Shown in pieces: positions 10,625-20,596 of a stretch of DNA of 64,000 nucleotides (position 1 is the stretch's first letter; each line of letters starts with the position of its first letter). The notes beneath the pieces are model-generated. The model was given only the letters and a program-made list of their open reading frames with translations. It was not told the origin of the DNA and ran no database searches. The position numbers and the translations under genes were made by a program. This DNA is from Cylindrospermopsis curvispora GIHE-G1 (lineage in GTDB: Bacteria; Cyanobacteriota; Cyanobacteriia; Cyanobacteriales; Nostocaceae), in contig NZ_CP060822.1 of NCBI RefSeq assembly GCF_014489415.1, positions 534,311-598,310 of the forward strand, in the 5' to 3' direction.

Positions 10625-10876
10625 ATGACTCCAGTTATTTTGCAAAAGCTTAATCCTATCGTTCTTGAAAAACTCAAATATCTTGCTCAAAGTCATCAAC
10701 GGACTTTAGAAGAAGAAATCACATCTATTCTTGAAGATATCACGGAAAATACACCTATAATTACGCCTGAAAATAGGGGCTGGTTTCCTGGTTTTTTTGA
10801 GGAAGTTATTGGTGGATGGGAAGGAGAACCACTGGTTAGGGAGCATCAAGCAGAAGCGCAGGAGAGCGTTTTCTGA
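10625..10876 (+). CDS. ribbon-helix-helix (FitA-like) antitoxin
   Basis: An 83-residue protein with a FitA-like N-terminal DNA-binding domain (LNPIVLEKLKYLAQ, then TLEEEITSILED) and a C-terminal toxin-binding tail, GWFPGFFEEVIGGWEGEPL. This tail is typical of antitoxins paired with VapC PIN-domain RNases in cyanobacteria. It sits in the middle of the long repeat array, preceded by a truncated repeat unit. The toxin gene directly downstream has lost its N-terminal half, so this antitoxin is orphaned. It could still bind its own promoter or act on related toxins elsewhere. Confidence 0.75.
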   Translation: MTPVILQKLNPIVLEKLKYLAQSHQRTLEEEITSILEDITENTPIITPENRGWFPGFFEEVIGGWEGEPLVREHQAEAQESVF

Positions 10877-11091
10877 GTCAGTTTAGAATTCTTAGTTTTG
10901 ATAAAGATGCAGCAAAAGTTTGTGCTTATATTCGTTCTGATTTGAAGAAAAAGGGAACACCAATAGGAGTTTATGATTTGCAAATTGCTGCAATCGCTAT
11001 TGCTAATAATTTAGTTTTGGTGACTCATAATGTGGGAGAGTTTAGCCGAATAGAAGAGTTACAATATGAGGATTGGGAGATGGAGTTATGA
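10876..11091 (+). pseudogene. C-terminal half of a VapC PIN-domain toxin
   Basis: The frame immediately after the antitoxin reads SQFRILSFDKDAAKVCAYIR, then TPIGVYDLQIAAIAIANN and LVTHNVGEFSRIEEL, ending at TGA 11089-11091. This is the C-terminal part of a VapC-type PIN RNase, with the conserved D in YDLQIAA and the N/F of THNVGEF. The N-terminal half with its first catalytic aspartate (normally MYLLDTN-like) is missing, and no start codon is in place. It is inactive as a toxin. Confidence 0.75.
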
Positions 11092-11099
11092 AATTATAG

Positions 11100-11174
11100 G
11101 GATTTGTTCAAGATTTAGAACTTAAATTAAATCCCGGTTCTAAACAAACAGGAATTGCTTTATTATTTAAATAG
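11100..11174 (+). pseudogene. tiny fragment resembling an IscB RRXRR-domain N-terminus
   Basis: The 24 codons GFVQDLELKLNPGSKQTGIA… to TAG 11172-11174 match the pattern of the RuvC-I-containing stretch of IscB/RRXRR proteins (usually …L-K-L-D-P-G-S-K-T-T-G-I-A-L). The catalytic aspartate position is N here. Nothing else of such a gene remains nearby. The call depends on a short motif only. Confidence 0.35.
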
Positions 11175-11225
11175 AAAGATTAAGGAACATTTAGCAAAGA
11201 TTGGTTTTTCTTTAGAGGAATAGAA

Positions 11226-11378
11226 ATGATACAGGATAGTGATCGAAAAATTGTTTCAGAGTTTCCCTCTCGACTAGAAGCGATAATTCCCATTTTGGAT
11301 TTACGAGTATTTGGTTCAAGAGCGCGGGGTGATGCTACAAAAGAAGTTCGGGTTACTAATAACTCACGAACTTTCTGA
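11226..11378 (+). pseudogene. N-terminal fragment of a MNT-domain nucleotidyltransferase
   Basis: A 50-codon frame begins MIQDSDRKIVSEFPSRLEAI and contains LRVFGSRARGDA, the GS-x-A-R-G-x-A motif of minimal nucleotidyltransferases that act as antitoxins to HEPN toxins. The following DxD motif and the rest are lost, and the sequence runs into a partial MITE and the next long repeat unit. It is a broken remnant, not a functional gene. Confidence 0.6.
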
Positions 11379-11379
11379 T

Positions 11380-11457
11380 AGGTATAATGGGGGTGTTGGG
11401 TTTTATATTAAACTCAACCTACGTTGATCTTATATTTAATTCCACTTACCCACTTAC
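11380..11457 (+). repeat. partial MITE family M1
   Basis: The right half of M1: GGGTGTTGGGTTTTATATTAA, then CTCAACCTACGTTGATC and ATTTAATTCCACTTACCCAC. The left end is missing. It separates the gene debris from the next long repeat unit, consistent with recombination between repeats. Confidence 0.55.
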
Positions 11458-13307
11458 AGGATTTTTTCCATCTTTGGTAGTCCCATAAAATAGCGATCGC
11501 CATCTATCTCCTATTACAGAACCGCAGGATTTTTCCCATCTTTGGTAATTACACCGCAAGTCCTATTAATTTCAAGCGAGGATATCTATTTACCCACGCG
11601 CCGATTTTTTTTCAATGGTAGGGGTTGACTATTGTCTCTTGGGGATGATACTCTGATAATGGAAATCTATGCACTTTTTTTATGAATGCTTATACTCGAT
11701 TATAATCAACCTTCATAATACCACATTTTTATCCCTTCGACCACAGAAAAACTTATCTCAACCCCCTATAAACATAATTTTTTCTTATTGTTTATCTTTT
11801 ATATTTATATATGAATTTATGGGTTAATACGATTGTACAACCATTTTAAGTTATACAACCCCAAATAATTTGGTCACGTTTGGTAAATTGCCTGTTGGGT
11901 TTTCTCCACCTAACAATAATGGAAATCTATATCCCACTGGTGTTTCAATACTACTAATATTTGATATTCCCCTCGCGAAAGAGCGATCGCTATTCCTTCT
12001 ATCTCCTATTACAGCACCGCAGGATTTTTCCCATTTTTGGTAATTACACCGGAAGTCCTATTAGTTTCAAGCGAGGATATCTATTTCCCACGCGCCGATT
12101 TTTTTTCAATGGTAGGGGTTGACTATTGTCTCTTGGGGATGATACTCTGATAATGGAAATTTGTGCACTTTTTTTACAAATGCTTACACTCCATTATAAT
12201 CAAACCTTATAATACCACATTTTTATCCCTTCGACCACAGAAAAACTTATCTCAACCCCCTATAAACATAATTTTTTCTTATTGTTTATCTTTTATATTT
12301 ATATATGAATTTATGGGTTAATACGATTGTACAACCATTTTAAGTTATACAACCCCAAATAATTTGGTCACGTTTGGTAAATTGCCTGTTGGGTTTTCTC
12401 CACCTAACAATAATGGAAATCTATATCCCACTGGTGTTTCAATACTACTAATATTTGATATTCCCCTCGCGAAAGAGCGATCGCTATTCCTTCTATCTCC
12501 TATTACAGCACCGCAGGATTTTTCCCATTTTTGGTAATTACACCGGAAGTCCTATTAGTTTCAAGCGAGGATATCTATTTCCCACGCGCCGATTTTTTTT
12601 CAATGGTAGGGGTTGACTATTGTCTCTTGGGGATGATACTCTGATAATGGAAATTTGTGCACTTTTTTTATGAATGCTTATACTCGATTATAATCAACCT
12701 TCATAATACCACATTTTTATCCCTTCGACCACAGAAAAACTTATCTCAACCCCCTATAAACATAATTTTTTCTTATTGTTTATCTTTTATATTTATATAT
12801 GAATTTATGGGTTAATACGATTGTACAACCATTTTAAGTTATACAACCCCAAATAATTTGGTCACGTTTGGTAAATTGCCTGTTGGGTTTTCTCCACCTA
12901 ACAATAATGGAAATCTATATCCCACTGGTGTTTCAATACTACTAATATTTGATATTCCCCTCGCGAAAGAGCGATCGCTATTCCTTCTATCTCCTATTAC
13001 AGCACCGCAGGATTTTTCCCATTTTTGGTAATTACACCGGAAGTCCTATTAGTTTCAAGCGAGGATATCTATTTCCCACGCGCCGATTTTTTTTCAATGG
13101 TAGGGGTTGACTATTGTCTCTTGGGGATGATACTCTGATAATGGAAATTTGTGCACTTTTTTTACAAATGCTTACACTCCATTATAATCAAACCTTATAA
13201 TACCACATTTTTATCCCTTCGATCACAGAAAAACTTATCTCAACCCTACTAATATTTGATATCCCCCCTTCGCGAAAGGGCGATCGCCATCTATCTCCTA
13301 TTACAGC

Positions 13308-13330
13308 ATTAAGTAGGGAGGCACAATTTA
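13308..13330 (+). repeat. solo left end of MITE family M1
   Basis: TTAAGTAGGGAGGCACAATT followed by unrelated sequence. It lies at a place where long-repeat units are scrambled (tail fragments at about 13240-13300 and 13385-13490), so it marks another recombination junction in the array. Confidence 0.5.
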
Positions 13331-15663
13331 TATTCGCAAGCGATCGCTCCAACACCACATAGTTTAGTCGTATTTTGTAAATCACCATCACGCTGGGTTT
13401 TCTCCACCCAACAACAATGGGAATCTGTGTCTCGCTGGTATTTCAACACTACTAATATTTGATATCCCCCCTTCGTGAAAGAGCGATCGCTATCTATCTC
13501 CTATTACAGCACCGCAGGATTTTCCCCATCTTTGGTAATTACACCGGAAGTCCTATTAGTTTCAAGCGAGGATATCTATTTACCCACGCGCCGATTTTTT
13601 TTCAATGGTAGGGGTTGACTATTGTCTCTTGGGGATGATACTTTGATAATGGAAATCTATGCACTTTTTTTATAAATGCTTATACTCCATTATAATCAAC
13701 CTTCATAATACCACATTTTTATCCCTTCGACCACAGAAAAACTTATCTCAACCCCCTATAAACATAATTTTTTCTTATTGTTTATCTTTTATATTTATAT
13801 ATGAATTTATGGGTTAATACGATTGTACAACCATTTTAAGTTATACAACCCCAAATAATTTGGTCACGTTTGGTAAATTGCCTGTTGGGTTTTCTCCACC
13901 CAACAATAATGGAAATCTATATCCCACTGGTATTTCAACACTACTAATATTTGATATCCCCCCTTCGTGAAAGAGCGATCGCCATCTATCTCCTATTACA
14001 GAACCACAGGATTTTTCCCATCTTTGGTAATTACACCGGAAGTCCTATTAGTTTCAAGCGAGGATATCTATTTACCCACGCGCCGATTTTTTTTCAATGG
14101 TAGGGGTTGACTATTGTCTCTTGGGGATGATACTCTGAGAATGAAAATCTATGCACTTTTTTTATAAATGCTTACACTCCATTATAATCAACCTTCATAA
14201 TACCACATTTTTATCCCTTCGACCACAGAAAAACTTATCTCAACCCCCCTATAAACATAATTTTTTCTTATTGTTTATCTTTTATATTTATATATGAATT
14301 TATGGGTTAATACGATTGTACAACCATTTTAAGTTATACAACCCCAAATAATTTGGTCACGTTTGGTAAATTGCCTGTTCGGTTTTCTCCACCCAACAAT
14401 AATGGAAATCTATATCCCACTGGTGTTTCAATACTACTAATATTTGATATTCCCCTCGCGAAAGAGCGATCGCTATCTATCTCCTATTACAGCACCGCAG
14501 GATTTTCCCCATCTTTGGTAATTACACCGCAAGTCCTATTAATTTCAAGTGAGGATATCTATTTCCCACGCGCCGATTTTTTTTCAATGGTAGGGGTTGA
14601 CTATTGTCTCTTGGGGATGATACTCTGATAATGGAAATTTGTGCACTTTTTTTATAAATGCTCACACTCCATTATAATCAACCTTCATAATACCACATTT
14701 TTATCCCTTCGACCACAGAAAAACTTATCTCAACCCCCCTATAAACATAATTTTTTCTTATTGTTTATCTTTTATATTTATATATGAATTTATGGGTTAA
14801 TACGATTGTACAACCATTTTAAGTTATACAACCCCAAATAATTTGGTCACGTTTGGTAAATTGCCTGTTCGGTTTTCTCCACCCAACAATAATGGAAATC
14901 TATATCCCACTGGTGTTTCAATACTACTAATATTTGATATTCCCCTCGCGAAAGAGCGATCGCTATTCCTTCTATCTCCTATTACAGCACCGCAGGATTT
15001 TTCCCATTTTTGGTAATTACACCGGAAGTCCTATTAGTTTCAAGCGAGGATATCTATTTCCCACGCGCCGATTTTTTTTCAATGGTAGGGGTTGACTATT
15101 GTCTCTTGGGGATGATACTCTGATAATGGAAATCTATGCACTTTTTTTATAAATGCTTATACTCCATTATAATCAACCTTCATAATACCACATTTTTATC
15201 CCTTCGACCACAGAAAAACTTATCTCAACCCCCTATAAACATAATTTTTTCTTATTGTTTATCTTTTATATTTATATATGAATTTATGGGTTAATACGAT
15301 TGTACAACCATTTTAAGTTATACAACCCCAAATAATTTGGTCACGTTTGGTAAATTGCCTGTTGGGTTTTCTCCACCCAACAATAATGGAAATCTATATC
15401 CCACTGGTGTTTCAATACTACTAATATTTGATATTCCCCTCGCGAAAGAGCGATCGCTATTCCTTCTATCTCCTATTACAGCACCGCAGGATTTTTCCCA
15501 TTTTTGGTAATTACACCGGAAGTCCTATTAATTTCAAGCGAGGATATCTATTTACCCACGCGCCGATTTTTTTCAATGGTAGGGGTTGACTATTGACCCT
15601 TGGACGTGATGCTCCGACAATCGAAATCTGTGCACTTTTTTTACAAATGCTCACACTCCATTT

Positions 15664-16017
15664 TCTTTATGATTTATTAACAATTTCTAGTTGTAATCTT
15701 CCCAAAATTAGATAAAACTTGAATGGGATTGGTCTTCCCAAAAAATAAAAAGCCCCTACGTGCGGACAGAGCAAAAGTCATCCCTAAGACTCATCAATCC
15801 ATACGGATTGAGGTTAGGAAACATGGCTGTGACTAGATTGGTGTTCAATTAAAAGTGTTTGATTTTGAACCCTACCAGTCTGGTGAATCCCCATACCTAA
15901 AGGTAAGAGGTTGGCAGTTTGAAACAATTCAAGACCAAAGGTCTGAGTAGCTTTGGGTAGATCCTATAGAGCGGAGAGTCAATTAAATCTAGTGCTTAGG
16001 CAAGGTAAAAGTCAATT
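15664..16017 (+). other. gene-free leader region with possible IS200/IS605-type end
   Basis: No gene is seen. After the repeat array breaks at about 15663, the stretch 15742-15995 is rich in short stems: CAATCC/GGATTG near 15808, GAATCCCCATACC with GGTAAGAGG at 15884, and GACCAAAGGTC at 15933. The GAATCCCC…GG hairpin resembles the right end/omega-RNA tail of TnpB-type elements. A 22-base segment at 15939 recurs at 24191, followed in both at the same distance (30 bases) by GAGCGGA. It could equally be a structured leader of the oxidase/ATP-grasp gene whose ATG is at 16018. Confidence 0.35.
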
Positions 16018-18471
16018 ATGGTAAAGATAGTGCCAAACCAACATAATGATGTCAATATTTTAGTAATTGGGGCAGGGGTAAGCGGTCTAACAACCGCTAT
16101 CTGTCTGAGAGAAGCTGGTTTTAATGTGATTATTATTGCAGACCGTTTCGCCCCTGATTTAACCTCTGTTGTCGCAGGTGCGTTGTGGGAATGGCCACCA
16201 GCGGTTTGTGGTCGTCATGGGACTCCTAGATCCCTGGAACGCTCCAAAGAATGGTGTATGACCGCTTACAATAAATTCAAGGAAATACACGCAGAGTTTG
16301 GTTCACAAGAAACAGGCGTTTATTTAAGGGACTCCTATTTTTATTTCCGAGATATTTTGGAAAATCGACCCGCTGATTTTCGCAAGATGAATGAACTCAA
16401 GGACAAGGTTGATGGATTTGAAAGAGGATTACACATCGTTAAAGAAACCATTGATTTAACTTTCCAAGGAGGCATAAAAGATGCTTTTAAGCATATGGCT
16501 CCCATGGCAAATACTGATGTCTACATGAAGTGGTTACTGCAATACGTCAAGGATATTGGATGTGAAATCATCCAGGAAAAAATTACTGTCAATGTAGTTC
16601 AAAATGAGCACGAACTTCTCCGTCGCTTCAATGCAAAAGCAATTGTTAATTGTGCGGGACTAGGTTCTATCGCAACTACAGGAGATACTTCCATGTATCC
16701 CTTGAGAGGCGCACTTGTCAGAGTTAAAAATTTAGGTGGAGTGATCACAGATGCTCATTGCATTTCCCACGATGAAACTTCATCCTCTGAACAAGACATT
16801 ATTTTCATTGTTCCTAGAGGGGATGATTTAGTAGTTTTAGGAGGATTAGCACAGCAAGACCAATGGGATACAAACTTATCTTTGGAAGTGCCAATTATTC
16901 GACAGATGTATGATGGTTGTTTGCAATTTCTCCAAGAATTAAGACCACTCCCACTTGATGAACAAGAGCCTGTAAGAACTGGTTTGCGACCATTTACAGA
17001 AGAAAATGTTTGTGTAGAAAGAGTGCCAAATACTCGGGTATTTTATAATTATGGACATGGAGGAGCAGGTGTAACTCTATCATGGGGATGTTCACAAGAA
17101 ATTGTCGAGTTGGTACAAGAAATGATCCGCGAAGATGCCAATCCAGTTGCCTTTTTGAGTAATAAAATAGATACCAATAAGCAGACTATTTTCGTGCTGC
17201 ATGATATGCTCCCCAGCAAAACTGATTTTAGAGAGATTCAATCAAGCAATAGAAATCTAGTTTTACTCTGTAGTAGGAGAGGAATAAGTAAGGTTATACC
17301 CTCCCAGTATCAACACTTGAACCTTGTGCAGATTGTAGAACCCTATAATTTGCAAAATCTCCTCCAAACCTATCAACAAATTAAGGCAGCTTATGGACTA
17401 CTGGATGATAATTGTCGGATTGTCACCAATGATGAGTATTCCGTACTATTAGCCGCACAGTTACGTGAAGCTCTAAATTTAGCTGGCGATCGCCCCACAA
17501 TGATCCGCCAATTTACTGACAAGAGTTACCTCAAATCTGCCCTCAAAAATTCATCCATTCGTGTACCAAAGCATCTAATTTTTAATCAGAGCCAATACCG
17601 CCACGAGGGAATTTCTTACTTACAGTTTGTCATCAAAGAACTGGGTAATGACATTTTTGTCAAGCCTGTCATTGGTGCGGGAAGCGAAAAAACTAGAAGA
17701 ATACATACTATTGATGAATTGAAAGCTTGGTGTAACAGCAATGTAGATTCTGATGATGAATTTGAATTTAATGAATTTATCAGAGGCGAATTATACAATA
17801 CAAGTGTTGTCATGAAAAATGGTCTACCTTGTTATTTTGCTGCTTGCAAACACTACCGACCTAATGATGATTTCATTTACGGTCATGCAATCGGGAATAT
17901 TGTTGTTAGAGAGGAAGATCCAAAATTTGAGAAACTGCGACAATTCTCCAGTGATACGTTGCAAAGTTTAGAACACGATTATCCCAAAAATGGTGTACTC
18001 AATATTGATTTCTTCCTACAAGAAGGCAGTGAAGAACCAATTCTCATGGAAGTAGCAGCACGCACTCCTGGCGGCCTTGTATCAAAAATGTTCTACACAT
18101 ATCAAGGAGTACGTCTCAACGAATTACATCTCCAATTACAGATGGGAGATGATCCTGAAATCATCCTCAAAAACAGAAGTGAATGGAAGTATAGTGCTTA
18201 CTCGATTCATCCAAAGCAGGAGGGTGTGGTGACAGAAATTGAGAAGCCAATTCTCGACAGTGACGTGGAAGTTTATTGGCAGATTTATCTGGGAGAGACA
18301 CTCAAGGTATCAGAAAGTATGAGAGATGTTGCTATTGCCATGCTTTTGAGCAATCATGACTTTTCAACACTCGAACAGGATTATAAACTAGCTAATTCGC
18401 TCAGTTTATATAAGACTAAAAAAGATTCTTTCCAGGAATTAAAAGCTGTTTTTGTAGCCCTGACAGTATAA
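16018..18471 (+). CDS. D-amino-acid-oxidase-like / ATP-grasp fusion protein
   Basis: An 817-residue two-domain protein. Residues about 12-375 are a D-amino-acid oxidase-type flavoprotein: the FAD dinucleotide fold VIGAGVSGLTTAICLREAGF, VAGALWEWPPAV, the VRTGLRPF substrate-arginine region, and the family signature YNYGHGGAGVTLSWGC. Residues about 400-800 are an ATP-grasp ligase, with FVKPVIGAGSEKTRR (ATP-binding loop), FNEFIRGELYNTSV, and the metal/catalytic segment LMEVAARTPGGLVSK. A plausible role is oxidation of an amino acid coupled to ATP-dependent amide or peptide bond formation; the product is unknown. It is followed by an EamA-type exporter gene, suggesting a small-molecule production and export pair. 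It is flanked on both sides by family L repeats. I do not know a characterised protein with this fusion. Confidence 0.85.
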   Translation: MVKIVPNQHNDVNILVIGAGVSGLTTAICLREAGFNVIIIADRFAPDLTSVVAGALWEWPPAVCGRHGTPRSLERSKEWCMTAYNKFKEIHAEFGSQETGVYLRDSYFYFRDILENRPADFRKMNELKDKVDGFERGLHIVKETIDLTFQGGIKDAFKHMAPMANTDVYMKWLLQYVKDIGCEIIQEKITVNVVQNEHELLRRFNAKAIVNCAGLGSIATTGDTSMYPLRGALVRVKNLGGVITDAHCISHDETSSSEQDIIFIVPRGDDLVVLGGLAQQDQWDTNLSLEVPIIRQMYDGCLQFLQELRPLPLDEQEPVRTGLRPFTEENVCVERVPNTRVFYNYGHGGAGVTLSWGCSQEIVELVQEMIREDANPVAFLSNKIDTNKQTIFVLHDMLPSKTDFREIQSSNRNLVLLCSRRGISKVIPSQYQHLNLVQIVEPYNLQNLLQTYQQIKAAYGLLDDNCRIVTNDEYSVLLAAQLREALNLAGDRPTMIRQFTDKSYLKSALKNSSIRVPKHLIFNQSQYRHEGISYLQFVIKELGNDIFVKPVIGAGSEKTRRIHTIDELKAWCNSNVDSDDEFEFNEFIRGELYNTSVVMKNGLPCYFAACKHYRPNDDFIYGHAIGNIVVREEDPKFEKLRQFSSDTLQSLEHDYPKNGVLNIDFFLQEGSEEPILMEVAARTPGGLVSKMFYTYQGVRLNELHLQLQMGDDPEIILKNRSEWKYSAYSIHPKQEGVVTEIEKPILDSDVEVYWQIYLGETLKVSESMRDVAIAMLLSNHDFSTLEQDYKLANSLSLYKTKKDSFQELKAVFVALTV

Positions 18472-18689
18472 GCAAATATGGCGGTATACACCTGATTAAG
18501 ATACGGTTACTAAATTATTAAGCATGTAGGAGCGTGGGGCTTATACTTCTAGCTTATTTTATACCATTCTAGGGATAACCGCCATATCCAGTTCAAGTTT
18601 AACTGTTATGGTTCAGTAAGCTATAATTATCTTCCTGTAGCGAGTATAATGCTTTATACAACAGACAAATAAAATATCTTTCAAAACTT

Positions 18690-19649
18690 ATGCTTGAGCA
18701 ACCAGGTTTACCACTAAATAGTACCAAAAACTATTCATTTTCATGGGCTTTTGTTTGGTTATTATTAGGAGTTTTTATTTTATCCTTTGGGGCAATTTTT
18801 ACTCGACTGAGCGAAAACGAACTTGGACCAGCAGCAACTAGTTTTAATCGTTATTACATAGCTACAATTGTTTTGGCTCTGTGGGAAGGAACTCAATATG
18901 GGATGAATAATTCATCTAACCCGAATAAATCCATTCAGTTGAAAGATTGGGGAATTTTTCTTTTGTCATCAGTATTAGGAACGGCTACTATTTTTCTTTG
19001 GGCTTTGTCATTAACTCAAACCAGCGTTGCTAATTCTAATTTACTCCATAATTTCACCCCTATCTTTGCTGTATTAGGTGGATGGCTGTTCTTTGGTCAA
19101 CGTTTTGATTATAAGTTTGTATTGGGAATGACGTTAGCAATCATTGGGGTAGCTATCATCAGTTTTGGAGATTTTCAAGAAGCAGTTAACTCCCTTTATG
19201 GTGATTGTTTAGCTCTTCTATCTGCTGTTTTTTATGCTCTCAATTATCTAGTTCGAGAAAATCTTCGTTCCAAATTTTCAGCCTCCACTATATTACTGCG
19301 GACTTGCTTATTGGGTGGATGCTTTACTTTCTTAATTACATTAACTACTGAAACCCAATTATTTCCAACCTCTTGGCAAACTTGGCTCACAGTTATTTCT
19401 CTAGGGGTTTTGTGTCAAATTATAGGACAGGGATTACTAATTCATAATCTTAAGCAATTTTCTTCGGGTTTTGTGACGCTTTTAATGCTCATTGAACCTT
19501 TGCTAACAGCTTTATTCGCTTGGGTAATTTTTGGAGAAAAATTGAGCCCTCTTAATTGGATAGCATTTTTTCTGATTTTAACAGGTATATATATAGCAAA
19601 ATTAAGCATTGGTTCAGTAAAGCTGACTGAGGAAACCTCAGGAGACTGA
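18690..19649 (+). CDS. EamA/DMT-family transporter
   Basis: A 319-residue multispanning membrane protein with about ten hydrophobic segments, arranged as two EamA repeats (residues about 20-150 and 160-300). Typical features are FTRLSENELGPAATSFNRYY in the first repeat and LMLIEPLLTALFAWVIFGEK in the second. Family members export amino acids and other metabolites. It is 218 bp downstream of the oxidase/ATP-grasp gene on the same strand. The two are the only genes between the long-repeat copies, so export of that enzyme's product is a reasonable but untested inference. Confidence 0.88.
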   Translation: MLEQPGLPLNSTKNYSFSWAFVWLLLGVFILSFGAIFTRLSENELGPAATSFNRYYIATIVLALWEGTQYGMNNSSNPNKSIQLKDWGIFLLSSVLGTATIFLWALSLTQTSVANSNLLHNFTPIFAVLGGWLFFGQRFDYKFVLGMTLAIIGVAIISFGDFQEAVNSLYGDCLALLSAVFYALNYLVRENLRSKFSASTILLRTCLLGGCFTFLITLTTETQLFPTSWQTWLTVISLGVLCQIIGQGLLIHNLKQFSSGFVTLLMLIEPLLTALFAWVIFGEKLSPLNWIAFFLILTGIYIAKLSIGSVKLTEETSGD

Positions 19650-19757
19650 TCGACATTCCCCCCAGTATACTCAACATTCACAAAGAGAGACTTTTAAGAT
19701 TTGGTTCACAGTTAGTTTTCGCTATGTGTGAGGAGCTTGAAACTGAGACCGAAGACG

Positions 19758-20107
19758 AGGATATCTATTTACCCACGCGCCGATTTTTTTTCAATGGTAG
19801 GGGTTGACTATTGTCTCTTGGACGTGATACTTTCATAGTGGAAATCTGTGCAATTTTTTTACAAGTGATCACACTCCATTGTAATTAACCTTCATAATAC
19901 CACATTTTTACCCCTTCGACCACAAAAAAACTTATTTTACCATCCCGTAAATATAATTTTTTCTTATTGTTCATATTTATCTATATGAGTTGAGGGATTA
20001 ATACAATATGTAGTTATACAATATAACCCCACATAATTTGGTCATATCTGGTAAATTGGCTGTTGGGTTTTCTCCACCCAACAATAATGGCAACACTACT
20101 AATATTC
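19758..20107 (+). repeat. detached, diverged copy of long repeat L
   Basis: Runs from GAGGATATCTATTTACCCAC through GGGGTTGACTATTGTCTCTT, CCCTTCGACCACAAAAAAAC and the hairpin GTTGGGTTTTCTCCACCCAAC to ACACTACTAATATTCGAT. It lacks the first ~90 bp of the unit and is more diverged than copies in the main array. It has the same orientation as the array. Direct copies on both sides of the 16.0-19.7 kb gene pair could recombine. Confidence 0.85.
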
Positions 20108-20110
20108 GAT

Positions 20111-20596
20111 TTAAATTTTAATCAAGTTCTGTAAAAAAGCTATATAGCTTGTTAATTCATTAAAGACCAGAGCTATTGCCCTTTCATAAATATTGGCTAA
20201 ATAGTCCAAACGAGACCAATCATAGTTAAAATCGTAGTAATATCTTTTAAAGTGACGGAATCGTCGTAACTCATCCAATAGTTGGTAGGAGTGGTGGGAC
20301 AAAAGAGCTTGACGAATTCCGGGAATCTCAATCCGCATTTTGCGCAGCAGTTCTTTATGCCATTGGGAATCATCCAGGTGGTTTTCAAATTCTCTAGAGA
20401 TGCGTAGAAATATAGTTTCTAAACAAGTATAAGTATTACAAAAGATATCCGCCAGCAAAACTGCATCCCGAATATCTCGTTTGCTCTCATCGGTAAAAAA
20501 TGGTTTATAGGTATTATATAATTTTTCCAAATCTGTCAATACCTTTTGACTCTCTTCAATTTCTGCAATTAGAACCGGTAAACTATCATGATGCAT
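20111..20596 (-). CDS. hepT: HepT-like HEPN toxin
   Basis: A 161-residue helical protein of the HepT/HEPN group. The family's RNase/target motif region appears as ELRRFRHFKRYYYDFNYDW near residues 109-127. Together with the nucleotidyltransferase gene directly upstream (11-bp overlap) it forms a MntA-HepT toxin-antitoxin module. In described systems the toxin is a HEPN protein and MntA inactivates it by adding AMP to a tyrosine; the Tyr-rich segment here fits that. Both reading frames are intact. The module sits between the last long-repeat copy and the ribosomal-protein genes. Confidence 0.75.
   Translation of the reverse strand: MHHDSLPVLIAEIEESQKVLTDLEKLYNTYKPFFTDESKRDIRDAVLLADIFCNTYTCLETIFLRISREFENHLDDSQWHKELLRKMRIEIPGIRQALLSHHSYQLLDELRRFRHFKRYYYDFNYDWSRLDYLANIYERAIALVFNELTSYIAFLQNLIKI

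Larger units (their letters stand above)
8661..15663 (+). repeat. 7-kb array of ~490-bp long tandem repeats (family L)
   Basis: About ten near-complete and at least three partial units follow each other head to tail. Consecutive copies of the landmark GAGCGATCGC lie at 11981, 12475, 12969, then 13481, 13973, 14464, 14954, 15448, giving a period of 490-494 bp. Each unit contains: CTATCTCCTATTACAGCACC; GAGGATATCTATTT with CACGCGCCGA; GGTAGGGGTTGACTATTGTC; CCCTTCGACCACAGAAAAAC; and GTTGGGTTTTCTCCACCCAAC, a 7-bp stem with a 7-nt loop. A promoter-like TTGACT, 16 bases, GATACT occurs in most units. Open frames are not conserved between units (for example, two identical 79-codon frames at 9338 and 10041 are broken elsewhere), so the array is non-coding. 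MITEs interrupt it at 9168, 9745 and 9881, and gene debris at 10.6-11.4 kb. Confidence 0.9.

Noticed and set aside
8661..15663. CRISPR array
   Set aside because: Units are ~490 bp and similar along their whole length. There are no short repeats with unique spacers and no cas genes.
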